Shown in pieces: positions 1-6,143 of a stretch of DNA of 12,857 nt. The notes beneath the pieces were generated by a model. That model had not been told where the DNA came from, did no database searches, and saw only the letters and a list, made by a program, of their open reading frames with translations. Positions within the stretch are counted from its first letter, which is position 1, and each line of letters begins with the position of its first letter. Made by a program: the position numbers and the translations under genes. The stretch comes from Gammaproteobacteria bacterium (GTDB lineage Bacteria; Pseudomonadota; Gammaproteobacteria; SAR86; TMED112), in assembly GCA_002683115.1 (NCBI GenBank), contig NYSP01000032.1:18654-31510 (forward strand), in the 5' to 3' direction.

Positions 1-549
1 CATGACTTCAAAAAAGTAAGTCTTGTAGTTGTTTTAAATTTAGATTTCGGTTTATTTGGTGCAGATATTCACATGCAAGAACAAACAGCACAATTAATTA
101 TTCAAGTTGCTGGAAGGGCGGGTCGAACAGGGATAAATAATGATGTATTTCTTCAGACAAGAGTTGCTGATCATCCACTTTTCCAACTTATTAAGTCTGG
201 AGATTACAATAAAATTGCAAATGAGCTATTGAAGGAAAGAAAAAAGCTAGGTTTATCACCTTTTATAAATCTATCCTACCTAAAAGCAGAAGATGCCAAT
301 CAAGCAAGGGTTAGAAAGTTTTTAGTAAATGCCAAGAAGAGCTTGTCTCAAGAAGGATTAGAGATATATGGCCCGTTTGAAGGCCCTATTGCAAAATCAG
401 GCTATAAACATCGAATGTTCTGTATTATTCAAAGTGCTGATTATGAAGTTATGACTAAAAGACTTAAAGATTTTGTTTCAAAAACAAACTTTGAAAAAAA
501 GGATGTATCAAATTGGGTTATCGATATTGATCCGATCAATGCAGCTTGA
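1..549 (+). CDS. priA: Primosomal protein N' (PriA helicase), C-terminal part only
   Basis: PriA is the 3'-to-5' superfamily 2 DNA helicase that reloads the replisome at stalled forks. The reading frame is open from the first base, and 182 residues are visible. The visible part begins in the helicase core with a segment ending LFGADIHM, which corresponds to the E. coli ALFSADF region. It continues into helicase motif VI, QVAGRAGR (bases 103-126), and then the C-terminal domain ending WVIDIDPINAA, which matches the conserved end of PriA (VDVDPxx). The ATG at base 73 is an internal methionine, not the start, because the conserved helicase sequence continues upstream of it. The zinc-binding and Walker motifs lie outside the window. 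The last 42 bp are shared with the convergent tsaE gene on the other strand. Identification rests on family motifs and is firm. Confidence 0.95.
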   Translation, partial: HDFKKVSLVVVLNLDFGLFGADIHMQEQTAQLIIQVAGRAGRTGINNDVFLQTRVADHPLFQLIKSGDYNKIANELLKERKKLGLSPFINLSYLKAEDANQARVRKFLVNAKKSLSQEGLEIYGPFEGPIAKSGYKHRMFCIIQSADYEVMTKRLKDFVSKTNFEKKDVSNWVIDIDPINAA

Positions 550-981
550 GAAACTTGGCTCATCTGATTCCATTGTGATTGATCTTGTATTTTTGTTTAC
601 CGATAACTCAAAGAAAAATTCCGAACCAAAACCTAATTTCGAAATTCTATCTGGCCATTCAATGAAAAATATATCATTTGAATTCTCATTCAACTCTAAT
701 CCAAGCATATTAAAATCATTTTCATTATTTAGCCTATATAGATCAGCATGAAATATATTCCTTTCATTGATCTCATATTCTTCGAGAATGCTAAAGGTTG
801 GGCTTTTCACTGCTCCCTTCCATCCCATTGATTTTAAAATTTCCCGAACTAAAGTTGTTTTGCCCGAACCAAGATCACCAGATAGATAAAAGATTTGAGG
901 TTTATTAGTTGATTGAATATATAAATTAAGCGCAGATGCAACTTTTTCAGTTTCAGAATAATTTGTGATGTCTATTTTCAT
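508..981 (-). CDS. tsaE: TsaE, ATPase for tRNA t6A37 synthesis
   Basis: TsaE is the P-loop ATPase that works with TsaB and TsaD to make N6-threonylcarbamoyladenosine at position 37 of ANN-decoding tRNAs. The protein has 157 residues, close to the usual length of about 150-160. Visible motifs are the Walker A loop GDLGSGKT (35-42), the SPTF motif (60-63), HADLYRL (78-84) and EWPD (108-111), all in the usual order and spacing. Its ATG overlaps the stop codon of the deoxynucleoside kinase gene by 4 bp (ATGA), so translational coupling is likely, and no Shine-Dalgarno sequence is seen. The final 13 codons and the stop lie antisense to the end of priA, so the tail (ending IDNPI) is probably lineage-specific. 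It is the last gene of the minus-strand run that starts at hemL. Confidence 0.95.
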   Translation of the reverse strand: MKIDITNYSETEKVASALNLYIQSTNKPQIFYLSGDLGSGKTTLVREILKSMGWKGAVKSPTFSILEEYEINERNIFHADLYRLNNENDFNMLGLELNENSNDIFFIEWPDRISKLGFGSEFFFELSVNKNTRSITMESDEPSFSSCIDRINIDNPI

Positions 982-1634
982 GAGAAAAAGCTGGGAGATA
1001 AATCTATAAACTCTTTGCCTTTAATCTCCCTTCTAAGACAAGAAAGAACCTTTTCATAATCTGAATCGCTGCCTACAAAATCAACCTCATCAACATTTAG
1101 AACTAATAAAGGTGAATCAGAATAGTTAAAAAAGAACTCGGTATACATTTCGCATATACTTTCTAGATATTCTAAGGGCATCTCATTCTCATAAGATCTG
1201 CCTCTTTTGTGGACACGCTCAAGTACTCTTTCAGGCGTTGCTTGTAAATAAATCAATAAATCTGGCTTTGGATGTGTATTATAAAATTTCGCTTTAACTT
1301 CTTTAAAAATATTAAACTCATCTTTTGTTAAATTTAGTTCAGCAAATAAATTTTCTTTTTCAAACATAAAGTCAGATACTACCTTTCTTTGAATAAGACC
1401 ATCTGAGAAATACATTTTAAGCTGATGAGATCTTTGCATAACGAAAAATAATTGAGATGCAAAGGCATAGTTTCTCTTATCTCCGTAAAAGGGCTTAAGG
1501 AAAGGATTGTCATCAGATTCTTCTAAACACAATTCATGACCAAATTCATAAGAAATTTTTCTTGCAAGAGAAGTTTTTCCAACACCTATTGGCCCTTCTA
1601 TTGCAATATAGTTTGGTAATTCACCTTTTTGCAT
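978..1634 (-). CDS. Deoxynucleoside kinase (dAK/dGK/dCK-type)
   Basis: This is a 218-residue member of the deoxynucleoside kinase family, which phosphorylates the 5'-hydroxyl of deoxynucleosides for dNTP salvage in the cytosol. It has a Walker A loop GPIGVGKT (14-21), an ESDDNPFL segment (39-46), the helix QLFFVMQR (61-68) that in this family carries the base-contacting glutamine, a VSDFMFEKE segment (86-94) at the position of the family's Asp/Arg catalytic region, and a LID-like KRGRSYE (143-149). The base preference (A, G or C) cannot be read from the sequence. Its start lies inside the end of pcnB (14 bp overlap) and it is coupled to tsaE by ATGA. In many gammaproteobacteria folK follows pcnB; here this kinase takes that place. 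No Shine-Dalgarno sequence is visible. The family call is strong, the substrate is open. Confidence 0.88.
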   Translation of the reverse strand: MQKGELPNYIAIEGPIGVGKTSLARKISYEFGHELCLEESDDNPFLKPFYGDKRNYAFASQLFFVMQRSHQLKMYFSDGLIQRKVVSDFMFEKENLFAELNLTKDEFNIFKEVKAKFYNTHPKPDLLIYLQATPERVLERVHKRGRSYENEMPLEYLESICEMYTEFFFNYSDSPLLVLNVDEVDFVGSDSDYEKVLSCLRREIKGKEFIDLSPSFFS

Positions 1635-2847
1635 TTCTATTTTTTTTACGAGTATTCAATAATCTTATCTTTTTATCATAATTTGCAGTTTTGAATTCTG
1701 TCCACCAATTAACTGATTGTGATAACTTTGGTTCAATTGATTTTCTAATCAATAGAAAATCATATGCTGCACGAAATCTTAAGCTTTGAGTAAAACTAAT
1801 TGATTTTTTTCCAATCCTAGAGAATCTAATTTGATTCATCCAAACATCTTTTATGAAGCTTGTAAATTTTCTTGGAACAGAAGTAATCATTTGCTGTTTT
1901 CTCATGACACTAGCTATTGTTCTGTAAAATTTTTTAAAGTTTATGTGATTTGCTATATCAGACTCTACTGCAACCTTAGGCCAAAGAAGAATAGCATACA
2001 GAAATCCAACATTAAGAGTTTTTCCAGAGATATATCTTTTATCAGTTTCTCTAAAAGCTTCTATATAAAAATCTTCATATTCATCATATGAGTTTTGAAG
2101 ATGTGGAAAAAGCACATTAAATACACCATGCTTTTTCAAGAGAAGGTAAGAATTTTCTGCATGCCCTGAAAGAAATAATTTTATGACTTCCTCATATAAG
2201 CGTGCTGGAGGCATATCCAATAAATGTTGGCGGTGTATTTGTATGGCTTTCGTTATTTCGGTATCAATTTTAAAGTTTAGTTTTGCTGCAAATCTTATTG
2301 CTCTGATAATTCTGACAGGATCTTCCAGAATTCTATCTCCAGCTTTACCAATAAAGCTTATCTTCTTATCTTTTAGGTCTTTTATTCCTCCTGTGTAGTC
2401 AATGACTTCACTAGAGATTGGATCGTAATAGATTGAATTGATTGTTAGATCTCTTCTGAAAACATCTTCTTCTTGGGTACCCCATTTATTATCACGAAGT
2501 ATTCTGCCTTTATCGTTAACTTCAATTGAGTCAGCATCTTCATCTTTTCCTGACCTAAATGTAGTTGTTTCTATTATTTCATCTGAAAAAGCAATATGTA
2601 CTAACTTGAATCTTCTACCAATTATTCGGGAATTCTTGAAGATTTTCCTTATCTCTTCAGGCTCACAATTAGTAACAATGTCAAAATCTTTTGGATGAAG
2701 CCCTTTTATCAAGTCTCTTATACCACCTCCAACAATGAAAGCCTGAAATCCTGATTTTTGTAATTTAGAAATGACGTTTAGAGCATTAATAGATATATTT
2801 TTCTTGTTTACACCAAATCTCTTGTCGTTATATATATCAGGCGTCAC
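1621..2847 (-). CDS. pcnB: Poly(A) polymerase I
   Basis: This class II nucleotidyltransferase adds 3' poly(A) tails that promote RNA decay. The catalytic palm shows VGGGIRDL (39-46) followed by the metal-binding DFD (54-56). The segment IIGRRFKLVHI (75-85) is typical of PcnB rather than of CCA-adding enzymes. RRDLTINSIYY (131-141) and the RNA/ATP-binding GDRILEDPVRIIRAIRF stretch (170-186) follow. The C-terminus is strongly basic (KKNRNAKR), as expected for a polymerase that binds RNA non-specifically. At 408 residues it is somewhat shorter than E. coli PcnB, mostly at the ends. The start is GTG, 2 bp after the PfkB kinase stop; the next residues match the usual PcnB N-terminus (ISxNALxVI), so a later start is unlikely. 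Its 3' end overlaps the deoxynucleoside kinase gene and contains a run of eight A residues on the coding strand. Confidence 0.95.
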   Translation of the reverse strand: MTPDIYNDKRFGVNKKNISINALNVISKLQKSGFQAFIVGGGIRDLIKGLHPKDFDIVTNCEPEEIRKIFKNSRIIGRRFKLVHIAFSDEIIETTTFRSGKDEDADSIEVNDKGRILRDNKWGTQEEDVFRRDLTINSIYYDPISSEVIDYTGGIKDLKDKKISFIGKAGDRILEDPVRIIRAIRFAAKLNFKIDTEITKAIQIHRQHLLDMPPARLYEEVIKLFLSGHAENSYLLLKKHGVFNVLFPHLQNSYDEYEDFYIEAFRETDKRYISGKTLNVGFLYAILLWPKVAVESDIANHINFKKFYRTIASVMRKQQMITSVPRKFTSFIKDVWMNQIRFSRIGKKSISFTQSLRFRAAYDFLLIRKSIEPKLSQSVNWWTEFKTANYDKKIRLLNTRKKNRNAKR

Positions 2848-2849
2848 TT

Positions 2850-3833
2850 TTAAACTTTGTTGTAGCCGTTTAAAAGATTTTTGTAAGATTCAATAGAAAG
2901 TCTAGGACTTTTTTCTTGAACTATTACTGATGATGCATAGTTTCCAAACTTGCATGCCTCATAAAAACTTTCTTCTTCAATAATCTTATGCAGTGCAGCA
3001 CCTGCAAAAATATCTCCAGCGCCGTTTGAGTCAATTGCTTTTACAGAATGCGCTTTAATTATTGATACTTCGCCTCCTTCACTTACTTCTGAGGAATCGG
3101 CACCATTAGTCACAACAAAATTCTTAGCAATTTTTTGAATGATCTCGAGATAATTTTCTCCAGCAAGAGCAGTAGCCTCCTCCCTATTGCAAAAAAGATA
3201 ATCAACGACCCTGTGAGAAAAAACTTCTTCAAATCTTGATCTAAAGCCTTGAACTACTCCAGGATCAGATAAGCTCAAAGCTAATTTTGTCGATTCATTT
3301 GTGCCTTTAAGTATTTCTAAAAAAGCACCATAGTTTTCGTCAGAAGTGAATTGATATCCTTCAGAGAATAGAATTTTTGATTGATTAGCAAACTCTATAA
3401 ACTTTGGATTTACTATCAGTCTCTCTGATGCTCCCAAATACGTACCCATGGTTCTTTCACTATTGGGTGTAATGAATACTAGACATCTCCCCGTTCTTAC
3501 TTCTGTATGATAAAAGTCATTTAAAGATGTAATTTCATTCAGCTGTAAATTTTCCTCGTAAAGTTTCCCTCTTTCATCCGCACCCAACTGACAGATGTGG
3601 GCACAATTTGATCCTAAATTTGATGTAGCAGCAAGACTATTTGTAGTTGAGCCACCACAAACTACATCTGGCAATGAACCCTCAGGAAGTTTTGAAAGGA
3701 TTTTTTCCTGCTCTTCAAAGGAAATGGACTTAAATTGGTTAAAAAATAAATCTGTTGAATCCACAAAGTCCTTATTTACGTAGTAGGTCTCATCAACCAA
3801 TGCATTTCCAACTCCAATTACATCAAACTTCAT
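2850..3833 (-). CDS. PfkB-family kinase, probably adenosine kinase-like
   Basis: This 327-residue ribokinase/PfkB-family protein probably phosphorylates a nucleoside or sugar at a 5'-hydroxymethyl group. It opens with the family start DVIGVGNALVD (4-14), has the substrate-side GGSTTNSLAA (60-69), a middle region TGRCLVFITPNSERTM (114-129) and the catalytic anion-hole signature DSNGAGDIFAGA (268-279), with D274 as the expected base. The SERTMGTYLGAS stretch is common in bacterial proteins annotated as adenosine kinases, but the substrate is not proven by sequence. It overlaps hemL by 11 bp and lies 2 bp before pcnB. A strong GGAGGAG Shine-Dalgarno sequence inside the end of hemL supports the chosen ATG. 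With the deoxynucleoside kinase two genes on, it suggests a purine salvage role. Ribokinase or inosine-guanosine kinase activity is an alternative. Confidence 0.85.
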   Translation of the reverse strand: MKFDVIGVGNALVDETYYVNKDFVDSTDLFFNQFKSISFEEQEKILSKLPEGSLPDVVCGGSTTNSLAATSNLGSNCAHICQLGADERGKLYEENLQLNEITSLNDFYHTEVRTGRCLVFITPNSERTMGTYLGASERLIVNPKFIEFANQSKILFSEGYQFTSDENYGAFLEILKGTNESTKLALSLSDPGVVQGFRSRFEEVFSHRVVDYLFCNREEATALAGENYLEIIQKIAKNFVVTNGADSSEVSEGGEVSIIKAHSVKAIDSNGAGDIFAGAALHKIIEEESFYEACKFGNYASSVIVQEKSPRLSIESYKNLLNGYNKV

Positions 3834-5118
3834 CTTTTAGCTCCTCCAAGACTTTAATTGCAACTTTAGCTGCCTTTTTCATTTTAGCCTCATCATGTTG
3901 TGTGGAAATAAAACAACTTTCATAAGCTGAGGGCGGTAAATATATATTACTTATAAGCATTTTTCTGAAAAATTTTCCAAAAAATTCTATATTAGAATTT
4001 TGTACATCATCAAAATTTCTTGGTAACGACTTTGAGAAGAAAAAACCAAACATACCACCACGCACACTAAATGAAAACGGAATATTCATCTCATCTGCAG
4101 CATGCTTCACTGGCTCTAAGAAACTCAGCGCTACTCTTTCGAGTGATTTAAATATTTTTTTATTTGATAATTGTTTAAGCAGAGCTGTTCCTGCACTTAC
4201 AGCTATTGGATTTCCTGATAGGGTACCAGCTTGGTAAACAGGACCATCTGGAGAAATATTATTCATTATCTCTGCTTTCCCACCATAAACTCCTACCGGC
4301 AAACCACCTCCAACTATTTTGCCTAAAGCAGTTAAATCAGGCTCAATTTCCATAAGTTCCTGCACTCCGCCTCTAGCTACTCTAAATCCAGTCATTACCT
4401 CATCAAAAATTAATATTGATTGATTTTTTGTACATAAATCTCTTAGTTTTTGAACAAATTCTTTATCTGGCTCGATAAAACCCATATTTCCAGCAATGGG
4501 TTCAATGATAACTGCAGCAATGTCATCTTTATACTTTGCAAATGCTTTTGTAACTGCATCGATATCATTGTAGGGAAGTGAAATAGTTAATTTTGAAAGT
4601 TCATCAGGTATGCCGGGCGAATCTGGAACTCCCAGAGTGGCAAGCCCTGACCCTGCTTTTACAAGAAGTGAATCTACGTGTCCATGATAACAACCAATGA
4701 ATTTAATTATCTTTTTTCTATTGGTTGATCCTCTTGCAAGTCTGATGCAGCTCATTGTCGCTTCTGTGCCTGAATTCACCATTCTTAGCTTCTCAATGCT
4801 TGGAATGTAGGATTTAATAAGCTTGGCTATTTCCAATTCATTTTTTGTTGGCGCACCAAAGCTTATTCCTTTACTAGCTTGTTTTTTAATTGCACTTATT
4901 ATTTCTTTATTTGAGTGACCAAGAACCATTGGACCCCATGAACCAACAAAATCTAAATATTTATTACCATCTTCATCATATAGATAACACCCTCTAGATT
5001 TTTTAAAAAAAATTGGTGTGCCGCCAACACTCTTAAAAGCTCGAACAGGAGAATTTACACCACCTGCAATGTGATGTTTTGATTTCTCAAATAAATTTTC
5101 AGAGTTTTTAATTTTCAT
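3823..5118 (-). CDS. hemL: Glutamate-1-semialdehyde 2,1-aminomutase
   Basis: HemL is the pyridoxal-phosphate enzyme that converts glutamate-1-semialdehyde to 5-aminolevulinate, the second enzyme of the C5 route to haem. At 431 residues it has the normal length. It starts with the diagnostic HIAGGVNSPVRAFK (16-29), then NSGTEATM (115-122, phosphate contact), CYHGHVDS (143-150), FDEVMTGFR (238-246, the Asp that pairs with the PLP ring nitrogen) and ALGKIVGGGLPVG (264-276), whose K267 is the expected Schiff-base lysine. It is the first gene of the tight minus-strand run and lies 78 bp after hemG. A possible promoter lies in that gap. The only Shine-Dalgarno-like stretch, AAGGA, sits too far from the ATG to be convincing. 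I see no truncation or missing catalytic residue. Confidence 0.97.
   Translation of the reverse strand: MKIKNSENLFEKSKHHIAGGVNSPVRAFKSVGGTPIFFKKSRGCYLYDEDGNKYLDFVGSWGPMVLGHSNKEIISAIKKQASKGISFGAPTKNELEIAKLIKSYIPSIEKLRMVNSGTEATMSCIRLARGSTNRKKIIKFIGCYHGHVDSLLVKAGSGLATLGVPDSPGIPDELSKLTISLPYNDIDAVTKAFAKYKDDIAAVIIEPIAGNMGFIEPDKEFVQKLRDLCTKNQSILIFDEVMTGFRVARGGVQELMEIEPDLTALGKIVGGGLPVGVYGGKAEIMNNISPDGPVYQAGTLSGNPIAVSAGTALLKQLSNKKIFKSLERVALSFLEPVKHAADEMNIPFSFSVRGGMFGFFFSKSLPRNFDDVQNSNIEFFGKFFRKMLISNIYLPPSAYESCFISTQHDEAKMKKAAKVAIKVLEELKDEV
3841..3847 (-). promoter_or_regulatory. Strong Shine-Dalgarno sequence for the PfkB kinase
   Basis: On the minus strand this reads GGAGGAG, 7 nt before the kinase ATG at 3831-3833 and inside the last codons of hemL. 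It fixes the kinase start and implies independent ribosome loading despite the gene overlap. It stands out because most genes in the window lack such a site. Confidence 0.75.
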
Positions 5119-5153
5119 TGATCAATTAACTAGATCCTTTTAATAATGATAGA

Positions 5154-5181
5154 TTTATATGTCTCATTAAGCCAATAGCAA
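5154..5181 (-). promoter_or_regulatory. Possible sigma70-type promoter for the hemL run
   Basis: On the minus strand TTGCTA (5176-5181) and TATAAA (5154-5159) are separated by 16 bp, in the 78 bp between hemG and hemL. Transcription would start about 30 nt before the hemL ATG. The match is moderate and the region is AT-rich, so a chance match is possible. hemL could instead be read through from hemG. Confidence 0.35.
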
Positions 5182-5196
5182 TGTTTGTAGTTATCT

Positions 5197-5736
5197 CTAA
5201 TACTCTTGCTTATTAAGATTCTTTATCTGCATTGAAAAATCATCAACTTTTTGCCAATCAGTAAATTCATAAGTTTGTGTGATGTCTGTTGGACCCTTCG
5301 ACATCCACATAATAAATCTAATCATATGCTTATCAAAAAAACCGTAGCTTGGATAAGATATTTTCCCAGCAAAAACTGAGAGTAGGTTTGGTTTCCATCC
5401 TGATAATTTCAGAAATTTTTTCATATACGGATTTGTATTCACCTCATTTTTATCTAACTTCCTTGCTACAGCATTCACATTAAAAAAACCTGTCACTTTA
5501 TTTTCTAGAATAGATTTATGTTGCTTGATAAATTTATATACAGAAGGCTTATGCCTGCCATATCGTATACTTGCACCAATAATGATACATTCAACAGCCT
5601 CCAGATTAGTTGAACTTGTTTGATCTAAGCTCAAAATATCACTATCAAGAATATTATCCAGATTATTTTTTATTCTCTCTAGGATTTTAATTGTATGTCC
5701 ATCCGTACTGGAGTATAAAAGTAAAAGCTTTTTCAT
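5197..5736 (-). CDS. hemG: Protoporphyrinogen IX oxidase, flavodoxin type (menaquinone/quinone dependent)
   Basis: HemG oxidises protoporphyrinogen IX to protoporphyrin IX and passes the electrons through FMN to the quinone pool, acting at the inner face of the membrane. The protein has 179 residues, nearly the length of E. coli HemG. The FMN phosphate loop YSSTDGHT (8-15) is followed by IGASIRYG (53-60), then NVNAVARKLDKN (86-97) and the HemG-specific long-chain insert with SYPSYGFFDKHMIRFIMWMS (127-146), a hydrophobic, aromatic helix region thought to mediate membrane contact. FTDW (158-161) near the end also matches E. coli. These features separate it from ordinary flavodoxins. It lies upstream of hemL on the same strand and diverges from erpA across 59 bp. 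No Shine-Dalgarno sequence is visible, but a TATAAT box lies 10 nt before the ATG. Confidence 0.93.
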   Translation of the reverse strand: MKKLLLLYSSTDGHTIKILERIKNNLDNILDSDILSLDQTSSTNLEAVECIIIGASIRYGRHKPSVYKFIKQHKSILENKVTGFFNVNAVARKLDKNEVNTNPYMKKFLKLSGWKPNLLSVFAGKISYPSYGFFDKHMIRFIMWMSKGPTDITQTYEFTDWQKVDDFSMQIKNLNKQEY

Positions 5737-5746
5737 AGGTAAGAGA

Positions 5747-5752
5747 ATTATA
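5747..5752 (-). promoter_or_regulatory. TATAAT -10-like box close to the hemG start
   Basis: The minus strand carries a perfect TATAAT only 10 nt before the hemG ATG. If it is a -10 element, transcription would begin within about 4 nt of the start codon, giving a nearly leaderless mRNA. There is no good -35 at the usual distance, so this is a composition-level prediction. Confidence 0.35.
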
Positions 5753-5795
5753 AGTCAATTAGTATTTTTGATAGAATTAGGTTGAAAATTAAATT

Positions 5796-6143
5796 ATGGA
5801 ACTCAAAACAAAAAAAGCAGCACCATTTGAACTATCGGATAGTGCATTAAGAAAAATCTCAGCGCTGAAAGCCTCTGAGCAAGATAAGTTCTTCCGAGTT
5901 TATGTAACAGGAGGTGGTTGTTCAGGATTTCAATATGGTTTTAAATTTGATGATTTTGATAAAGATGAGGATGCTGTTTTAGATTTTGGTGATGGCGTTT
6001 CCGTGGTTTTAGATCATATGTCCTACCCATATATTATGGGCTCTAAAATTGATTATATTGAAAATTTAATGGGTTCTAAGTTTACTGTCGAAAATCCTAA
6101 TGCCTCCTCTACTTGCGGTTGTGGAGCTTCTTTCTCTATTTGA
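5796..6143 (+). CDS. erpA: ErpA, A-type iron-sulfur cluster insertion protein
   Basis: ErpA carries Fe-S clusters to apo-targets, classically the isoprenoid enzymes IspG and IspH. The 115-residue protein has the three cluster-binding cysteines of the A-type family: C42 in GGGCSGFQYG (39-48) and C107/C109 in the TCGCGASFSI end. The GFQYGF segment after C42 and the genomic setting fit ErpA better than IscA or SufA. The run ISALKASE near residue 21 also fits this subfamily. It diverges from hemG and its stop lies 8 bp inside the convergent anmK. No Shine-Dalgarno sequence is visible; a TAGAAT at 5772-5777 might serve as -10, but I see no supporting -35. Size and motifs are intact. Confidence 0.93.
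   Translation: MELKTKKAAPFELSDSALRKISALKASEQDKFFRVYVTGGGCSGFQYGFKFDDFDKDEDAVLDFGDGVSVVLDHMSYPYIMGSKIDYIENLMGSKFTVENPNASSTCGCGASFSI

Noticed and set aside
73..75. ATG at 73 as the start of a small intact gene
   Set aside because: The same frame is open to base 1 and encodes PriA helicase sequence upstream, so this is an internal methionine of a gene cut by the window edge.
526..540. Perfect 6-bp inverted repeat ATTGAT-CCG-ATCAAT near the end of priA as a possible terminator
   Set aside because: The stem is short and AT-rich, no T tract follows on either strand, and the bases encode the conserved PriA DIDP end, which explains them.
473..751. A 92-codon plus-strand frame spanning the priA end and tsaE
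   Set aside because: It overlaps two genes with strong family matches in other frames and shows no protein family features.
1831..2698. Three open frames on the plus strand opposite pcnB
   Set aside because: They are antisense to a clearly conserved coding region, have no recognisable domain or ribosome site, and have the composition expected of mirrored AT-rich coding DNA.
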